This document shows, one piece after another, positions 1-8,137 of a DNA stretch of 64,000 bases (positions are counted from its first letter, which is position 1; each line of letters opens with the position of its first letter). A program made the translations under genes and the position numbers. Under the pieces are notes generated by a model. The model saw only the letters and a program-made list of their open reading frames with translations, had not been told where the DNA came from and made no database searches. The DNA comes from Nakazawaea peltata (Eukaryota > Ascomycota > Pichiomycetes > Alaninales > Pachysolenaceae). Location of the stretch: positions 560,468-624,467 of the forward strand of contig BCGQ01000003.1 in the NCBI GenBank assembly GCA_001599355.1, given 5' to 3'.

Positions 1-1
1 G

Positions 2-631
2 GTAGCTCCTTCAGCTGCACAAGCTCCACCAGCTCTGTCAGCCCCTGCTCCACCAGCTCCTGAAATGGAGCCTGCTGAAGTTGCTCCTGCTCCAGAAGCT
101 TCTGCCGCTCCAACGTCCACTCTGAACACCTCCGACGCCGATGACGACTTTGCTACACCACCTTCTGGAACTCCAGCACCAAATGGATCGTTCAGCAATG
201 ATGAGAGGGAAGTTGAGGCTCCAATCTCAGCAGCTCCACCAATTCCAGTAGCTCCACCTATTCCATCAGCTCCACCAATCCCATCGGCTGAAATTCCATC
301 AGCTCCTCCTATCCCATCAGCTCCTCCAATCCCAGCTGCTCCACCTATCCCATCAGCTGAAACCCCACCATCTTCAATTCCACCACCTCCACCCCTCCCA
401 TCATCTTCAGCTCCTCCTCCACCACCTCTCCCATCAATGGCTCCACCACCACCAGCTCCCCCAGCTCCACCTGCCCCACCAATCCCATCAGCTCTGCCTT
501 CGCTGCCCGCCCCTGCCCCTGCTGGCATCTCTGCCCTCTTGGGTCAAATCCAAGGCGGTGCTGCCTTGAAAAAGGTCCCTGAAGAACTGAAACATCACGT
601 TGTTGGTGCTACAGTTGGTAAAGTACTTTAA
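2..631 (+). CDS. C-terminal part of a Pan1-like proline-rich WH2 protein (5' partial)
   Basis: The frame is open from the left edge, so the true start lies outside the window. The visible part is an Ala/Pro-rich tail with many P-P-I-P-S-A and P-P-P-P-P-L-P blocks. It is followed by a WH2-like actin-binding motif (ALLGQIQGGAALKKV) and a short end finishing in VGKVL. A C-terminal WH2 after polyproline matches Pan1, the Arp2/3-activating scaffold of cortical actin patches. Verprolin has its WH2 at the N-terminus, and Las17 has an acidic tail after its WH2, so both fit less well. Several CTG codons fall inside Ala/Pro runs, as expected if CTG encodes Ala. The EH domains and coiled coil that would settle the identity are not in the window. 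Confidence 0.6.
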   Translation, partial: VAPSAAQAPPALSAPAPPAPEMEPAEVAPAPEASAAPTSTLNTSDADDDFATPPSGTPAPNGSFSNDEREVEAPISAAPPIPVAPPIPSAPPIPSAEIPSAPPIPSAPPIPAAPPIPSAETPPSSIPPPPPLPSSSAPPPPPLPSMAPPPPAPPAPPAPPIPSALPSLPAPAPAGISALLGQIQGGAALKKVPEELKHHVVGATVGKVL

Positions 632-660
632 TTAGAGTAATAAATAGGATTAACTATACA

Positions 661-1033
661 GTGCCCGGCTGTACCTGTGCCCGGCAACCATCGTGCCCGG
701 TTGTGCCTGTGCCCGGCAGAGCTATGCCAGACCAGCTCCTGCTGATAGACCAGCCCCTACGGACAGACCAGCTCCTGCTGGTTCTCTGGTGCAAGGCAAG
801 GCCGCTCGTAGTCCGTAGACTCTCCCTGTAGAGACTGCCCATAGACTAACTCTCCTTAGACTAAACATCATAACACCAACTCACAACCACCAGATCCTGC
901 CCATCTTCAGGCTAATCTCTGACCAACGTCAGGCTAATCCCTAGACAGGCTCATCTCTGTCCAGCTTAGGCTAATCTCTGTCTAACGTCATGCCAATCCC
1001 TGGGCTAGGTCATGCCAATCCCTGTTCAAGCCA
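661..1033. repeat. Three successive tandem arrays (16-, 18- and 22-bp units)
   Basis: The space between the Pan1-like gene and ATG7 holds three different arrays. At 661-724 a 16-bp unit beginning GTGCCCGG is repeated four times. At 729-782 an 18-bp unit beginning AGACCAGC is repeated three times. At 909-1033 a degenerate unit of about 22 bp, of the form AGGCTAATCTCTGTC, is repeated about six times and runs into the last codons of ATG7. No gene is seen here. Confidence 0.85.
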
Positions 1034-3300
1034 ACCCCTCATCATCACTCCAATCCAAATCATCTCCAATCTCCTCAGCCTCCCTTTGAAGCTCTGCCAA
1101 TCCCGTAAGTTCCTCCAATACCTTCGAATCCCCCAAAACACTCTTAACAAACTCCCATCCTCCTCTTCTAAACTCCGCAACCACCAGATCCGAACATCCA
1201 GAGCAATATGTGTACCGTGGAGTCTCAACGTTGAGGTTCTTGAAGTTATGGAGGAACCCTCGGATCTGATGAGGAACAGCTCCAAGGAGACTGCTGTTGG
1301 AGGAGAGTTCGGTGGAGGCAGGAGCATGCAGACCAGCTGGATGTTGAAGGAGGGAGACCAAGAGTTCGACGGCTAGTCCTGAGGCGAGAAGAGCTACACC
1401 TGGACGAGTGACGGTACACATTTGATCGAGGGATCTGTCGGTGAGGGAGTCGGAGGGGGCGAAGATGTCGTTGCAGAAGTAGCAGCCGAGCCCTGACCCC
1501 GAAGACTCCGAAGCCGAAGGCTTTGGAGTCGAAGAGGGAGAGACCGAGGGCAATTCCGAGGGTGAGTCTGAGACCGAGGGCAACTCCGAGGGTATTTCCG
1601 AGGGTGCTGATGTCTCCAGTTCCTTTGGCCTTGGATGATCAGCAGGTTCTGGCCCTGGACGACGGCATTCGCTCTCCGACTCCAGTGCCTTCGGCTCTGG
1701 AGTCTTCGGAAGTCCATGCCTCATCACCAAATAACTATCAAACCCCAACAGTGCATTGATCACAACCTTCCCCATCGCATTCCCAGCCACCGTAGGCAAC
1801 CATCTCGTCTCCCTCGAATCCATAAGTAAAAACACAACGTCATGAGATTCGATCAACTCCATAAGCTTCTCATAATCCTCCACCTGTTTCTTCTCATTGT
1901 AGACCGGATGTCCAGCCATTGGCACCTCCAAGTCATAACCCTCACTGACCACCGATGGATAAATCTCTTTCAAAGCGGCAGCAGCAGCGGCAGCCTTCGG
2001 AGCTCCTCCGTCCAAACAGTCGGCAAACTTGAAGAGAGGTTGACGGACAGGATTCGAGAACGACACTCGTCCATTGTCGACGAACGTGATATGAGAAACT
2101 CCCCATCCCATCAAAGCACGAGCCACATAAGACCCCAAAGTTCCTGCTCCAAGCAAGAGACACTTTGTGTGCTTGATTTTGGAGAGATTTAGGTCGGGAG
2201 AGATCCTCCATTTCATCAATTTGAGGTTGAGATCTACGGCTTCGTCGGCGAGTTTGGTGGGGTCGATAAGAGATTTCAAATCGGCCACTTTTGGGCCTAA
2301 TTTGCCGGTGTTTGTACGTTCCCAACCTATGATTTTGGGTCTCGAGGACTCTGACGGGCAGAGTTCAAGGTGGTGAAGACGAGGTTTGGAATGTTGAGTC
2401 CATACAATGAGTTTGAGGTGGTGGAAGCCGTAGATTTCAAGCAGAGCGAGTAAATTTCGGAGTTCCCAAGAAGGGTTTGGGGAGCCAGTTGAGGTTGATT
2501 GGAAGCCGATGGTGAGATCAGTCACCGAGTCAGTGACTGACTCGGTGGCTGGCACGGACTTGGTGGCTGGTACTGACTCAGGCAGTGACTCGGTGGCTGA
2601 GACTGACTCGGTGGCTGATACCCTGTCAATCACTGAGCCTGCCCCTGAGCTTACCCCTAACCCCTGCCCAACCATCTTCCCCAACTCACTCAACTCATAA
2701 ACAACCCCATCCCTAATAACACAAAACTGATCTCCACTCTCATTCAACATCTCACTCTCTTCACTCCCAAGTATCCTCCAATTACTTACAATCTGAACAC
2801 TATTCATCCAATAGTAAAACCGATATTTCTTCAAATCTGAGAATGACAAGACAGAGAATGGGGCCAAAAGAGCCGGATTCTCTAAAACTCTCAAACTTTT
2901 GATATCCTCGATCAATTTCAGTCCTCTCTCTTGAAGAAATTCGGCCTTGTTCACATTCTTAAACTCTTCAATTGTGTTAGTATTGAAGAGTTCACCATGA
3001 CGGAAATAAAACGAGTTGGCAGCGCTGCGATAGTTAGTATATCTAGGTCAACCTAGAGGTACGGTCGTGGTGGTGGTTTACTTACACACTGCTCTTCACC
3101 GCATCCAACCCTTCAAAACTATGATCATCCAAGAATATCGTCAGATCCACCTCTTTACCCAATGAACTAAACCCTGATGACCCATAGATCCGTTTAGAAG
3201 AGGTGTCTAATTTGTATTGATTGAGCTTTAATTCTGATAGTTTTTGGAAAAATGACGAGTCCACAATCGAATGAGGGGTATCGAATTGTAGATATGACAT
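1026..3300 (-). CDS. ATG7: Atg7, E1-like activating enzyme of autophagy (spliced)
   Basis: Atg7 activates Atg8 and Atg12 through a thioester, starting both autophagy conjugation systems in the cytosol. The gene has two exons, 3300-3086 and 3024-1026. Splicing joins an N-terminus with a D-S-S-F-F-Q-K-L-S motif to S-F-Y-F-R-H-G and F-S-D-L-K-K-Y-R-F-Y-Y-W, giving 737 residues. The nucleotide-binding loop is LLGAGTLGSYVAR. The catalytic cysteine is about residue 608, in DQMCTVTRPG, and C-x-F-C and C-x-x-C zinc ligands flank it. The yeast family is usually nearer 600-650 residues. The excess comes from two low-complexity inserts rich in Ser, Thr, Glu and Pro, encoded near 2518-2640 and 1480-1700. 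The upstream region carries a TTAACCGGA array. Confidence 0.95.
3025..3085 (-). other. Intron of ATG7 (61 nt)
   Basis: On the minus strand the donor GTAAGT begins at 3085, the branch point TACTAAC is at 3039-3033 and the acceptor CAG ends at 3025. Splicing restores a continuous, Atg7-like reading frame (V-A-A-N-S-F-Y-F-R-H-G across the junction). Without splicing the frame stops just past the donor. Confidence 0.93.
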
Positions 3301-3376
3301 TTTGGCCTTGAGGTGTAGTGTTGTGCGTATGGTTTAATGATGAGATGAGTAGGATGGAGGCGAGATTTGTGTTAAC

Positions 3377-3548
3377 CTCTGTTAACCGGACAAACATTTG
3401 CCCTCTGTTAACCGGACACATATCATCCCCTCCCCTAACCGGACGGGCATCCTCACCCCTCCCTTAACCGGAGACACTCACCCCCCTTAGCCGGGCACCC
3501 GTTACCCTCTCTTAACCGGACATCTCCACATTCCCCCTCTAAACCGGA
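3377..3548. repeat. Seven phased copies of TTAACCGGA upstream of ATG7
   Basis: The core TTAACCGGA or a close variant starts at 3382, 3408, 3435, 3464, 3487, 3512 and 3540, a spacing of 23-29 bp. The first two copies share the longer string CTCTGTTAACCGGACA. It may be a degenerate minisatellite or an array of transcription-factor sites in the ATG7 upstream region. The same core occurs twice, inverted, upstream of TRM734 (57564 and 57593). Confidence 0.75.
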
Positions 3549-3568
3549 CCCCAACTTCACCATCCCTA

Positions 3569-3661
3569 CACTACATCACTACATCACTACATTCACTACA
3601 TTCCCCACTTCACTACATTCCCCACTTCACTACATTCACTACCACTACTCTATTCACTACC
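3569..3661. repeat. CACTACATT-type tandem repeat
   Basis: A run built from CACTACAT(T) units is mixed with a longer unit of about 17 bp (CACTACATTCCCCACTT). It lies between the TTAACCGGA array and the 3' end of NMD3. It is non-coding and I see no other feature here. Confidence 0.75.
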
Positions 3662-3731
3662 ATGCTCTATATCAACATGTATATCACCTATATACTACTC
3701 TCCTCCTATACTATACTACTCTCATCCAGCC

Positions 3732-5279
3732 CTAACCCAGCATCTCAGCATCTTGCAATGTCAAGTCATCCAACTCATCCAACAACTCATCAAGCTCAAT
3801 TTGTGGGGCATCATCATCACTAAACTCATCCTCCATATCAGTCTCAGCTGCAACTGGCTCCTCCTCTGCTTTATACAAATTAATAGCTTGTCTCATTTCT
3901 TGATCCTCCTCCAATTCTTGCAAGAAGATCTCGTAATCTCTTTCGGCTCTTTCAGCCTCTTGTCTGGCTTGTCTGGAAGTCTCGTCATTAGCAACGATAT
4001 CGTTGTGTTCTCTGGCCATTCTCTTCAATTTCCATTTTCTGTTCTTGCTCTTCTTCGATTTTCTGGTGTAATGTTTCTTGACCAACACAACGTCTGGTAA
4101 CTTATCAGAGTCCATACTATCCCATAAGTCAGAGTTATAGTTGGCATTGACGGTGTAATAACCCATGGCTGAGTCACCAGGATGCAAAATACCACCAAGA
4201 TGAGATCTCACATAGTATGTGGTATCGTTTAAGCCGAGATCTTGAGCCCTGGCAATGGTGACGTCTGCTGCAACGTATTTTCCATTGGTCTCACCGGTAG
4301 GTTCAACGTCCAAAACTACAAACTCAACAAGCTGAGTCACATCCGATAATGATAAGAATGGATTTCTCCAATAAACCGAAGGATTTAAGTCGGCTGTTTG
4401 CAAAGTATTAGGGTCCAAAAATTGAAGAGTGTTGGTAACTTTAGAACATAAAACAACTCTTGAAATGTTACCCATTTGATGAGCCAATTTTTTAGGTAAG
4501 ATCACCAAATCATCTCTACAGATAGGTACGATCTCAACAGAGAAGGAAAACTTATACTGAGAAGTACCAGCATGAATATCTTGAGAAACCAACTCCTCAG
4601 AACGCTTGGATTTGACCGGTACAACGGCATTCAAGAAATCCAACATTTTAGTAGCGTGATTTCTCAGTCCATAGTAGAAATCCAAACCATCCTTGTTCTC
4701 CTTAATGGAAACAGTATCAACATGAGCATTATGCTTCAAAATTAACTGCTCCAAATATAAGAAAGTTCTCTTATGTTGAACTTTTTGTCTGATTTGAACG
4801 GCTGCTCTCCAAGTATTTGTAGTATAAGATTTAGCACAGTCGGCACATTGCATGGCAACGACGACATACTCCACCTCAAAAGTCTGCTGAACAATAGTGT
4901 TAGTCATAGCTTCACCTTGAACGGTCAACTTGACTCTAATACGACGGGAATGGGGCTCGGTCCAAATGAAAGAGGCATCGACTAACCTCACCTTACTCAA
5001 ACCCTTCAATCTTCTAAGACACAAGGCCAATAATTCTCTGGATTCTAACTCAGCACGGATCCATTGACCTGGTGGTTGCAAGAAACGTTCACAGTTTCTA
5101 CAAAATGAAATGTTTGCCTCCCTTGGAATCCCCTCGGTGATGTCCACGGTCAATTTGATACAGTCGTAACACATGACTAAACCGGTCGAACCGTCCATCG
5201 GAACACCACAGTTACAACATAACACAGTAGCTACGGTCTGTTGCTGAGATTCAGCATCTAATTGCGTATATCCAGACAT
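3732..5279 (-). CDS. NMD3: Nmd3, nuclear export adaptor of the 60S ribosomal subunit
   Basis: Nmd3 binds the pre-60S subunit and recruits Crm1 for export, then leaves in the cytoplasm. The 515-residue product has the family's N-terminal zinc-binding pairs: CCNC with CYDC near residues 21-39, CRNC near 61, and CADC near 143. The stretches DITEGIPREA and DASFIWTEPHSRRIRVKL are typical Nmd3 sequence. The C-terminus is basic (K-K-S-K-N-R-K-W-K-L-K-R) and then strongly acidic and leucine-rich, where the localisation and export signals lie in the family. The length matches yeast Nmd3. RRPE words occur about 60-80 bp upstream of the ATG. Confidence 0.96.
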   Translation of the reverse strand: MSGYTQLDAESQQQTVATVLCCNCGVPMDGSTGLVMCYDCIKLTVDITEGIPREANISFCRNCERFLQPPGQWIRAELESRELLALCLRRLKGLSKVRLVDASFIWTEPHSRRIRVKLTVQGEAMTNTIVQQTFEVEYVVVAMQCADCAKSYTTNTWRAAVQIRQKVQHKRTFLYLEQLILKHNAHVDTVSIKENKDGLDFYYGLRNHATKMLDFLNAVVPVKSKRSEELVSQDIHAGTSQYKFSFSVEIVPICRDDLVILPKKLAHQMGNISRVVLCSKVTNTLQFLDPNTLQTADLNPSVYWRNPFLSLSDVTQLVEFVVLDVEPTGETNGKYVAADVTIARAQDLGLNDTTYYVRSHLGGILHPGDSAMGYYTVNANYNSDLWDSMDSDKLPDVVLVKKHYTRKSKKSKNRKWKLKRMAREHNDIVANDETSRQARQEAERAERDYEIFLQELEEDQEMRQAINLYKAEEEPVAAETDMEDEFSDDDAPQIELDELLDELDDLTLQDAEMLG

Positions 5280-5601
5280 CTCTCCCTACTTCTTTCAACT
5301 TCAATGCTGATTAATCAGGTAAGTTGAGAGGTAGAAAATTTTTATAGGAAAAATTTTTATTTTACTAATTGGGTAAGTCATCGATTACTTGAAGGGGAAG
5401 TCTGGGTGAGCGCAATACGAAAATGGAGATTAGCATATCTTGAGCATAATACGATTTTATGGTATTACGTCAGATGTGGATTTGAGCAATCTACTAATTA
5501 TGAATTAATTGAGTATTGTATTCTTGAGCAGTTTATCAATCTCATCTATTTATCCACTCTTAAAGAACTAGACAGATATCACTTGGTCACTTGGTCATAT
5601 A
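5280..5601. promoter_or_regulatory. Divergent NMD3 / DUF202 promoter with RRPE words
   Basis: This 322-bp region separates two divergent genes. It holds two A/T palindromes of the RRPE type, near 5335-5342 and 5349-5358 (AAAAATTTTT). RRPE is the ribosomal-RNA-processing element of yeast ribosome-biogenesis promoters, which fits NMD3. A clear PAC word is not seen; GTCATCG near 5376 is only a partial match. Confidence 0.6.
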
Positions 5602-6063
5602 ATGTCCGACTCCAATGATCCCACCGAGACAAGCTGGCTTCTCTCACAATTCGAACATGTCCCCGTATCTTTAGTTGTGGAAAATAGAACCTCAGAACCA
5701 AGAGACGCTTTAATGGCAGAGAGAACGACTCTCAGTTGGGCTCGATTCTCCATCACTCTTCTGATGACAAGTATTGCTGTCATGCTCAATTTCCGTTTAG
5801 ATACCGGAAATGACCCAAATCAACCTCAAGAAAGGTACGGTTTCACCAAATCAAAGTCGTATATTCTCGCCGTCGGTATCACCTTCGTGCTACTATCATT
5901 AGGCTGTACTATAATCGCAGGATATAATTATGCCCAAACTTTGAGACACACACTATCGCAGAAGATCAACATCTTTTCACCAAAACCAACATTATACACA
6001 CTTGTGTCGGTTGTTGTGCTGATGTTAGTCGTGAGTATCTCTCTTATTATAGATGAGATATAG
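5602..6063 (+). CDS. DUF202 (YidH-like) small membrane protein
   Basis: The product has 153 residues with three predicted transmembrane segments, at about 50-65, 88-110 and 130-150. The stretch L-M-A-E-R-T-T-L-S-W-A-R-F just before the first segment is the signature of the DUF202/YidH family, which is also found at the end of the VTC polyphosphate polymerase proteins. No SPX or catalytic domain is attached, so this is a free-standing DUF202 protein. The family's biochemical role is not settled and I assign none. The short N-terminus is polar and has no signal peptide. Confidence 0.85.
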   Translation: MSDSNDPTETSWLLSQFEHVPVSLVVENRTSEPRDALMAERTTLSWARFSITLLMTSIAVMLNFRLDTGNDPNQPQERYGFTKSKSYILAVGITFVLLSLGCTIIAGYNYAQTLRHTLSQKINIFSPKPTLYTLVSVVVLMLVVSISLIIDEI

Positions 6064-6185
6064 TCGTGCATCACCACTCAATTCTCCATACTTAAGAAAA
6101 GACGTGCACCATCACCCAATTTCCAATTTCCCCATAGTTAAGAAAAGTCGTGCACAATCTCCCATCCTCCCATAGTAACAAAAAG
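6064..6185. repeat. Three degenerate copies of a 38-46 bp repeat
   Basis: Copies at 6064-6101, 6102-6147 and 6148-6185 each start with (T/A)CGTGCA. They continue through a CATCACCC-like and a TCCCCATAGTTA-like part and end in AAGAAAAG or a variant. They begin directly after the DUF202 stop codon, so they lie in its 3' UTR and upstream of BRF1. Confidence 0.8.
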
Positions 6186-6212
6186 ATAAATAATTTTTAT
6201 TATGTAAATAAA

Positions 6213-6257
6213 GTAGGTCATCTGGTAGTCATCTGGTAGTCATCAGGTAGGTCATAG
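6213..6257. repeat. GTAG(G)TCATCTG short tandem repeat
   Basis: There are four head-to-tail copies of an 11-12 bp unit, at 6213-6224, 6225-6235, 6236-6246 and 6247-6257. They lie in the BRF1 upstream region. A TATAAA word follows near 6307, about 95 bp before the BRF1 ATG. Confidence 0.8.
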
Positions 6258-6403
6258 AGTAAGCCACAGAGCAGGTTCATCGAGTCGGGCGTCTGACAGA
6301 GGTCATATAAAGAATAGGAACCGCGATCCAACTAACCGCCAGTCACATTTCCAACAACCATCGCCTATCACTCATCGCTTATCAGCCACCCTTTCTGTTA
6401 GTT

Positions 6404-7930
6404 ATGGCCCCAAAAAGAGATAGATGTCCCGGGTGTAATGGGACGACTCTTGTTAGAGATATCAGCACATCCAGTTCGCTTTCATGTGTCACGTGCAGTA
6501 GAGTGTTAGAAGACAATCCGATCGTATCGGAGCTTCAATTTTCCGATGGAGCCGCCGGTTCTTCAACTGTGGAAGGTCAATTTGTAGGAGCCGATCAGAA
6601 GAGAGTCACCACTGGAAATATTGGTAAGAATGCCATGGATTCTAGGGAACAGACGTTGGCTAAAGCGAAGAAAAGCATCAAAGATATCGCCAGATCGCTT
6701 CGGATATCTTCATATATCGAAGACTCGGCGTTTCTTTGGTTCAATTTACTGTTGTCGTACAATTTTGTCCAGGGAAGAAAGTCTCAGATCGTTTATGCTC
6801 TGTGTTTGTATATTCTGTGTCGTAAGGAGAAGACACATCACATGTTGATCGACTTTTCGTCGAGAATTCAGGTCTCTGTGTTTGCTGTAGGTGCTACCTT
6901 TTTAAGGTTAGTGAAAACACTTCATATCACCAACTTACCTTTACTGGATCCTTCATTATTTATTCAGCATTTCGCTGATAAGTTGGATTTTGGGAGTCTG
7001 AGGACCAAAGTGATCAAAGATGCCGTGAAATTATGCCAAAGAATGGCCGATGATTGGATCCATGAAGGTAGAAGACCTGCTGGTATTGCCGGAGCTTGTT
7101 TATTATTGGCTGCCAGAATGAATAATATGAGAAGAACTCATACTGAGTTAGTTGCTATTTCTCATGTTGCCGAGGTGACGTTACAGAAGAGATTGAATGA
7201 GTTCAAGAAAACTCATGGTGCATCTTTGACCGTTAATGAATTTAGACAGACCGATAATTATCAAGCTACTCTGCCTCCATCTTTTTTGAGGAACAGAAAA
7301 CTGGAGAAAAAGGGATGTGATGATCCTGCTGAACCGGTGGATAAATTGATTCAAGACGTATTCAACGATGGAGCTCTTTCAGAGCAAGACATTAATAAAG
7401 AATTGAAAAGAATCAGTGACCGGCAAAAGAATCTCAATAAAGGTGAATATCCTCAACTGGCTCAGCGTATTGAATACGAGACTCTGAAAGAAAATAGAAA
7501 GAAAACGTATATAATGCATTTCCCTCAAACGACGACGGAAGAATTGCTTTCAAAGATCTCGTCTGACCCATCCAATTTAGATGACGTCGACGACGACGAG
7601 ATCGATGGAGCTCTTCTCACGACGGAAGAATCCGAGTTGAAAACTCGAGTATGGTACGGATTGAATCGTGAATTCTTATTGGAGCAAGAAGAGAAGAAGT
7701 TGAAGGAACAAAGAGACGAGGTCGCCGGTCATGGTAAACCTAAACGGAAGAAGATCAAGAAACAAGAAGACGAAGATCTGCTCTTCCAAGAAGCCGTCGA
7801 TAATAGTATAGGAGAACCATTACTGGGAGTTAAAGGAGGTGCTCACGCTGTCCTGCTGTTGATGACAAAGAAGAGTACCAAGATTAACTACAGTGCAGTT
7901 GGTAATTTATTCGAAGATGGTGGTGTATAA
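6404..7930 (+). CDS. BRF1: Brf1, TFIIB-related subunit of RNA polymerase III factor TFIIIB
   Basis: Brf1 joins TBP and Bdp1 to recruit RNA polymerase III to tRNA and 5S genes. The 508-residue product starts with a zinc ribbon (CPGC, then CVTC; residues 8-33). Two cyclin folds follow (about 80-265), with VQGRKSQ, CRKEKTHH, LDPSLFIQHFA and EGRRPAGIAGACLLLAARM. The C-terminal part keeps the TBP/Bdp1-binding homology (V-W-Y-G-L-N-R-E-F-L-L-E-Q-E). CTG codons 116, 133, 138 and 181 stand where TFIIB/Brf proteins have alanine, which makes this the best gene in the window for reading the genetic code. CTG codon 290, before P-P-S-F, stands where S. cerevisiae Brf1, as I remember it, has Leu. Confidence 0.96.
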   Translation: MAPKRDRCPGCNGTTLVRDISTSSSLSCVTCSRVLEDNPIVSELQFSDGAAGSSTVEGQFVGADQKRVTTGNIGKNAMDSREQTLAKAKKSIKDIARSLRISSYIEDSAFLWFNLLLSYNFVQGRKSQIVYALCLYILCRKEKTHHMLIDFSSRIQVSVFAVGATFLRLVKTLHITNLPLLDPSLFIQHFADKLDFGSLRTKVIKDAVKLCQRMADDWIHEGRRPAGIAGACLLLAARMNNMRRTHTELVAISHVAEVTLQKRLNEFKKTHGASLTVNEFRQTDNYQATLPPSFLRNRKLEKKGCDDPAEPVDKLIQDVFNDGALSEQDINKELKRISDRQKNLNKGEYPQLAQRIEYETLKENRKKTYIMHFPQTTTEELLSKISSDPSNLDDVDDDEIDGALLTTEESELKTRVWYGLNREFLLEQEEKKLKEQRDEVAGHGKPKRKKIKKQEDEDLLFQEAVDNSIGEPLLGVKGGAHAVLLLMTKKSTKINYSAVGNLFEDGGV

Positions 7931-7960
7931 TAGAAGATTGTATTATAAAGGTTGTAGTAA

Positions 7961-8061
7961 CATCGTAACACCAAAAAAATAAAAAAATAAAAAATCCCAG
8001 GGAATTTTCAACATCATTACACCAAATGAAAAATCGGTCGTTTTTCGTTGGTGTCATGATG
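7961..8061. promoter_or_regulatory. SRP101 leader: three CATCATTACACCAA-type words and a large inverted repeat
   Basis: Words of the type CATC(A/G)T(T/A)ACACCAAA lie at 7961-7975 and 8012-8026. An inverted partner, TTGGTGTCATGATG, lies at 8048-8061. The last two, with the inner GAAAAA and TTTTTC, form an almost perfect inverted repeat of about 50 bp (8012-8061) just upstream of SRP101. The same word recurs in other intergenic regions of the window (866, 11610, 11631, 55828, 55861 and 55932). Confidence 0.7.
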
Positions 8062-8121
8062 TTTCTCGCACCCGACGTTGTTCAAATCCTTGATCTCAAA
8101 GGCAACTGGTGGTCAAATTGA
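8056..8121 (+). other. Possible 21-codon upstream ORF of SRP101
   Basis: An ATG inside the inverted repeat opens a 21-codon frame that ends with TGA at 8119-8121. That is 16 nt before the SRP101 ATG and in a different frame. It would be a uORF if transcription starts upstream of 8056, which the sequence alone does not show. Confidence 0.35.
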
Positions 8122-8137
8122 GACGTACAAACACGGC

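Noticed and set aside
661-1033. CRISPR-like array
   Set aside because: Units are contiguous or degenerate without unique spacers of constant length, and this is a yeast nuclear genome.
6800-6817. CUG = Ser (CTG-clade code) as the explanation of odd CTG codons
   Set aside because: Most informative positions, including both in A-A-C-L-Y-x-A-C-R, call for Ala; only a few (in MLH1 and DBP8) would suit Ser, and these tolerate Ala as well.
8084-8096. GTTCAAATCC resembling a tRNA B box
   Set aside because: No matching acceptor, D or anticodon stems surround it; it lies in the SRP101 leader.
8078-8137. A longer SRP101 starting at TTG 8078
   Set aside because: Nuclear yeast genes start with ATG, and MFDQ at 8138 is the usual start of the SRX domain.
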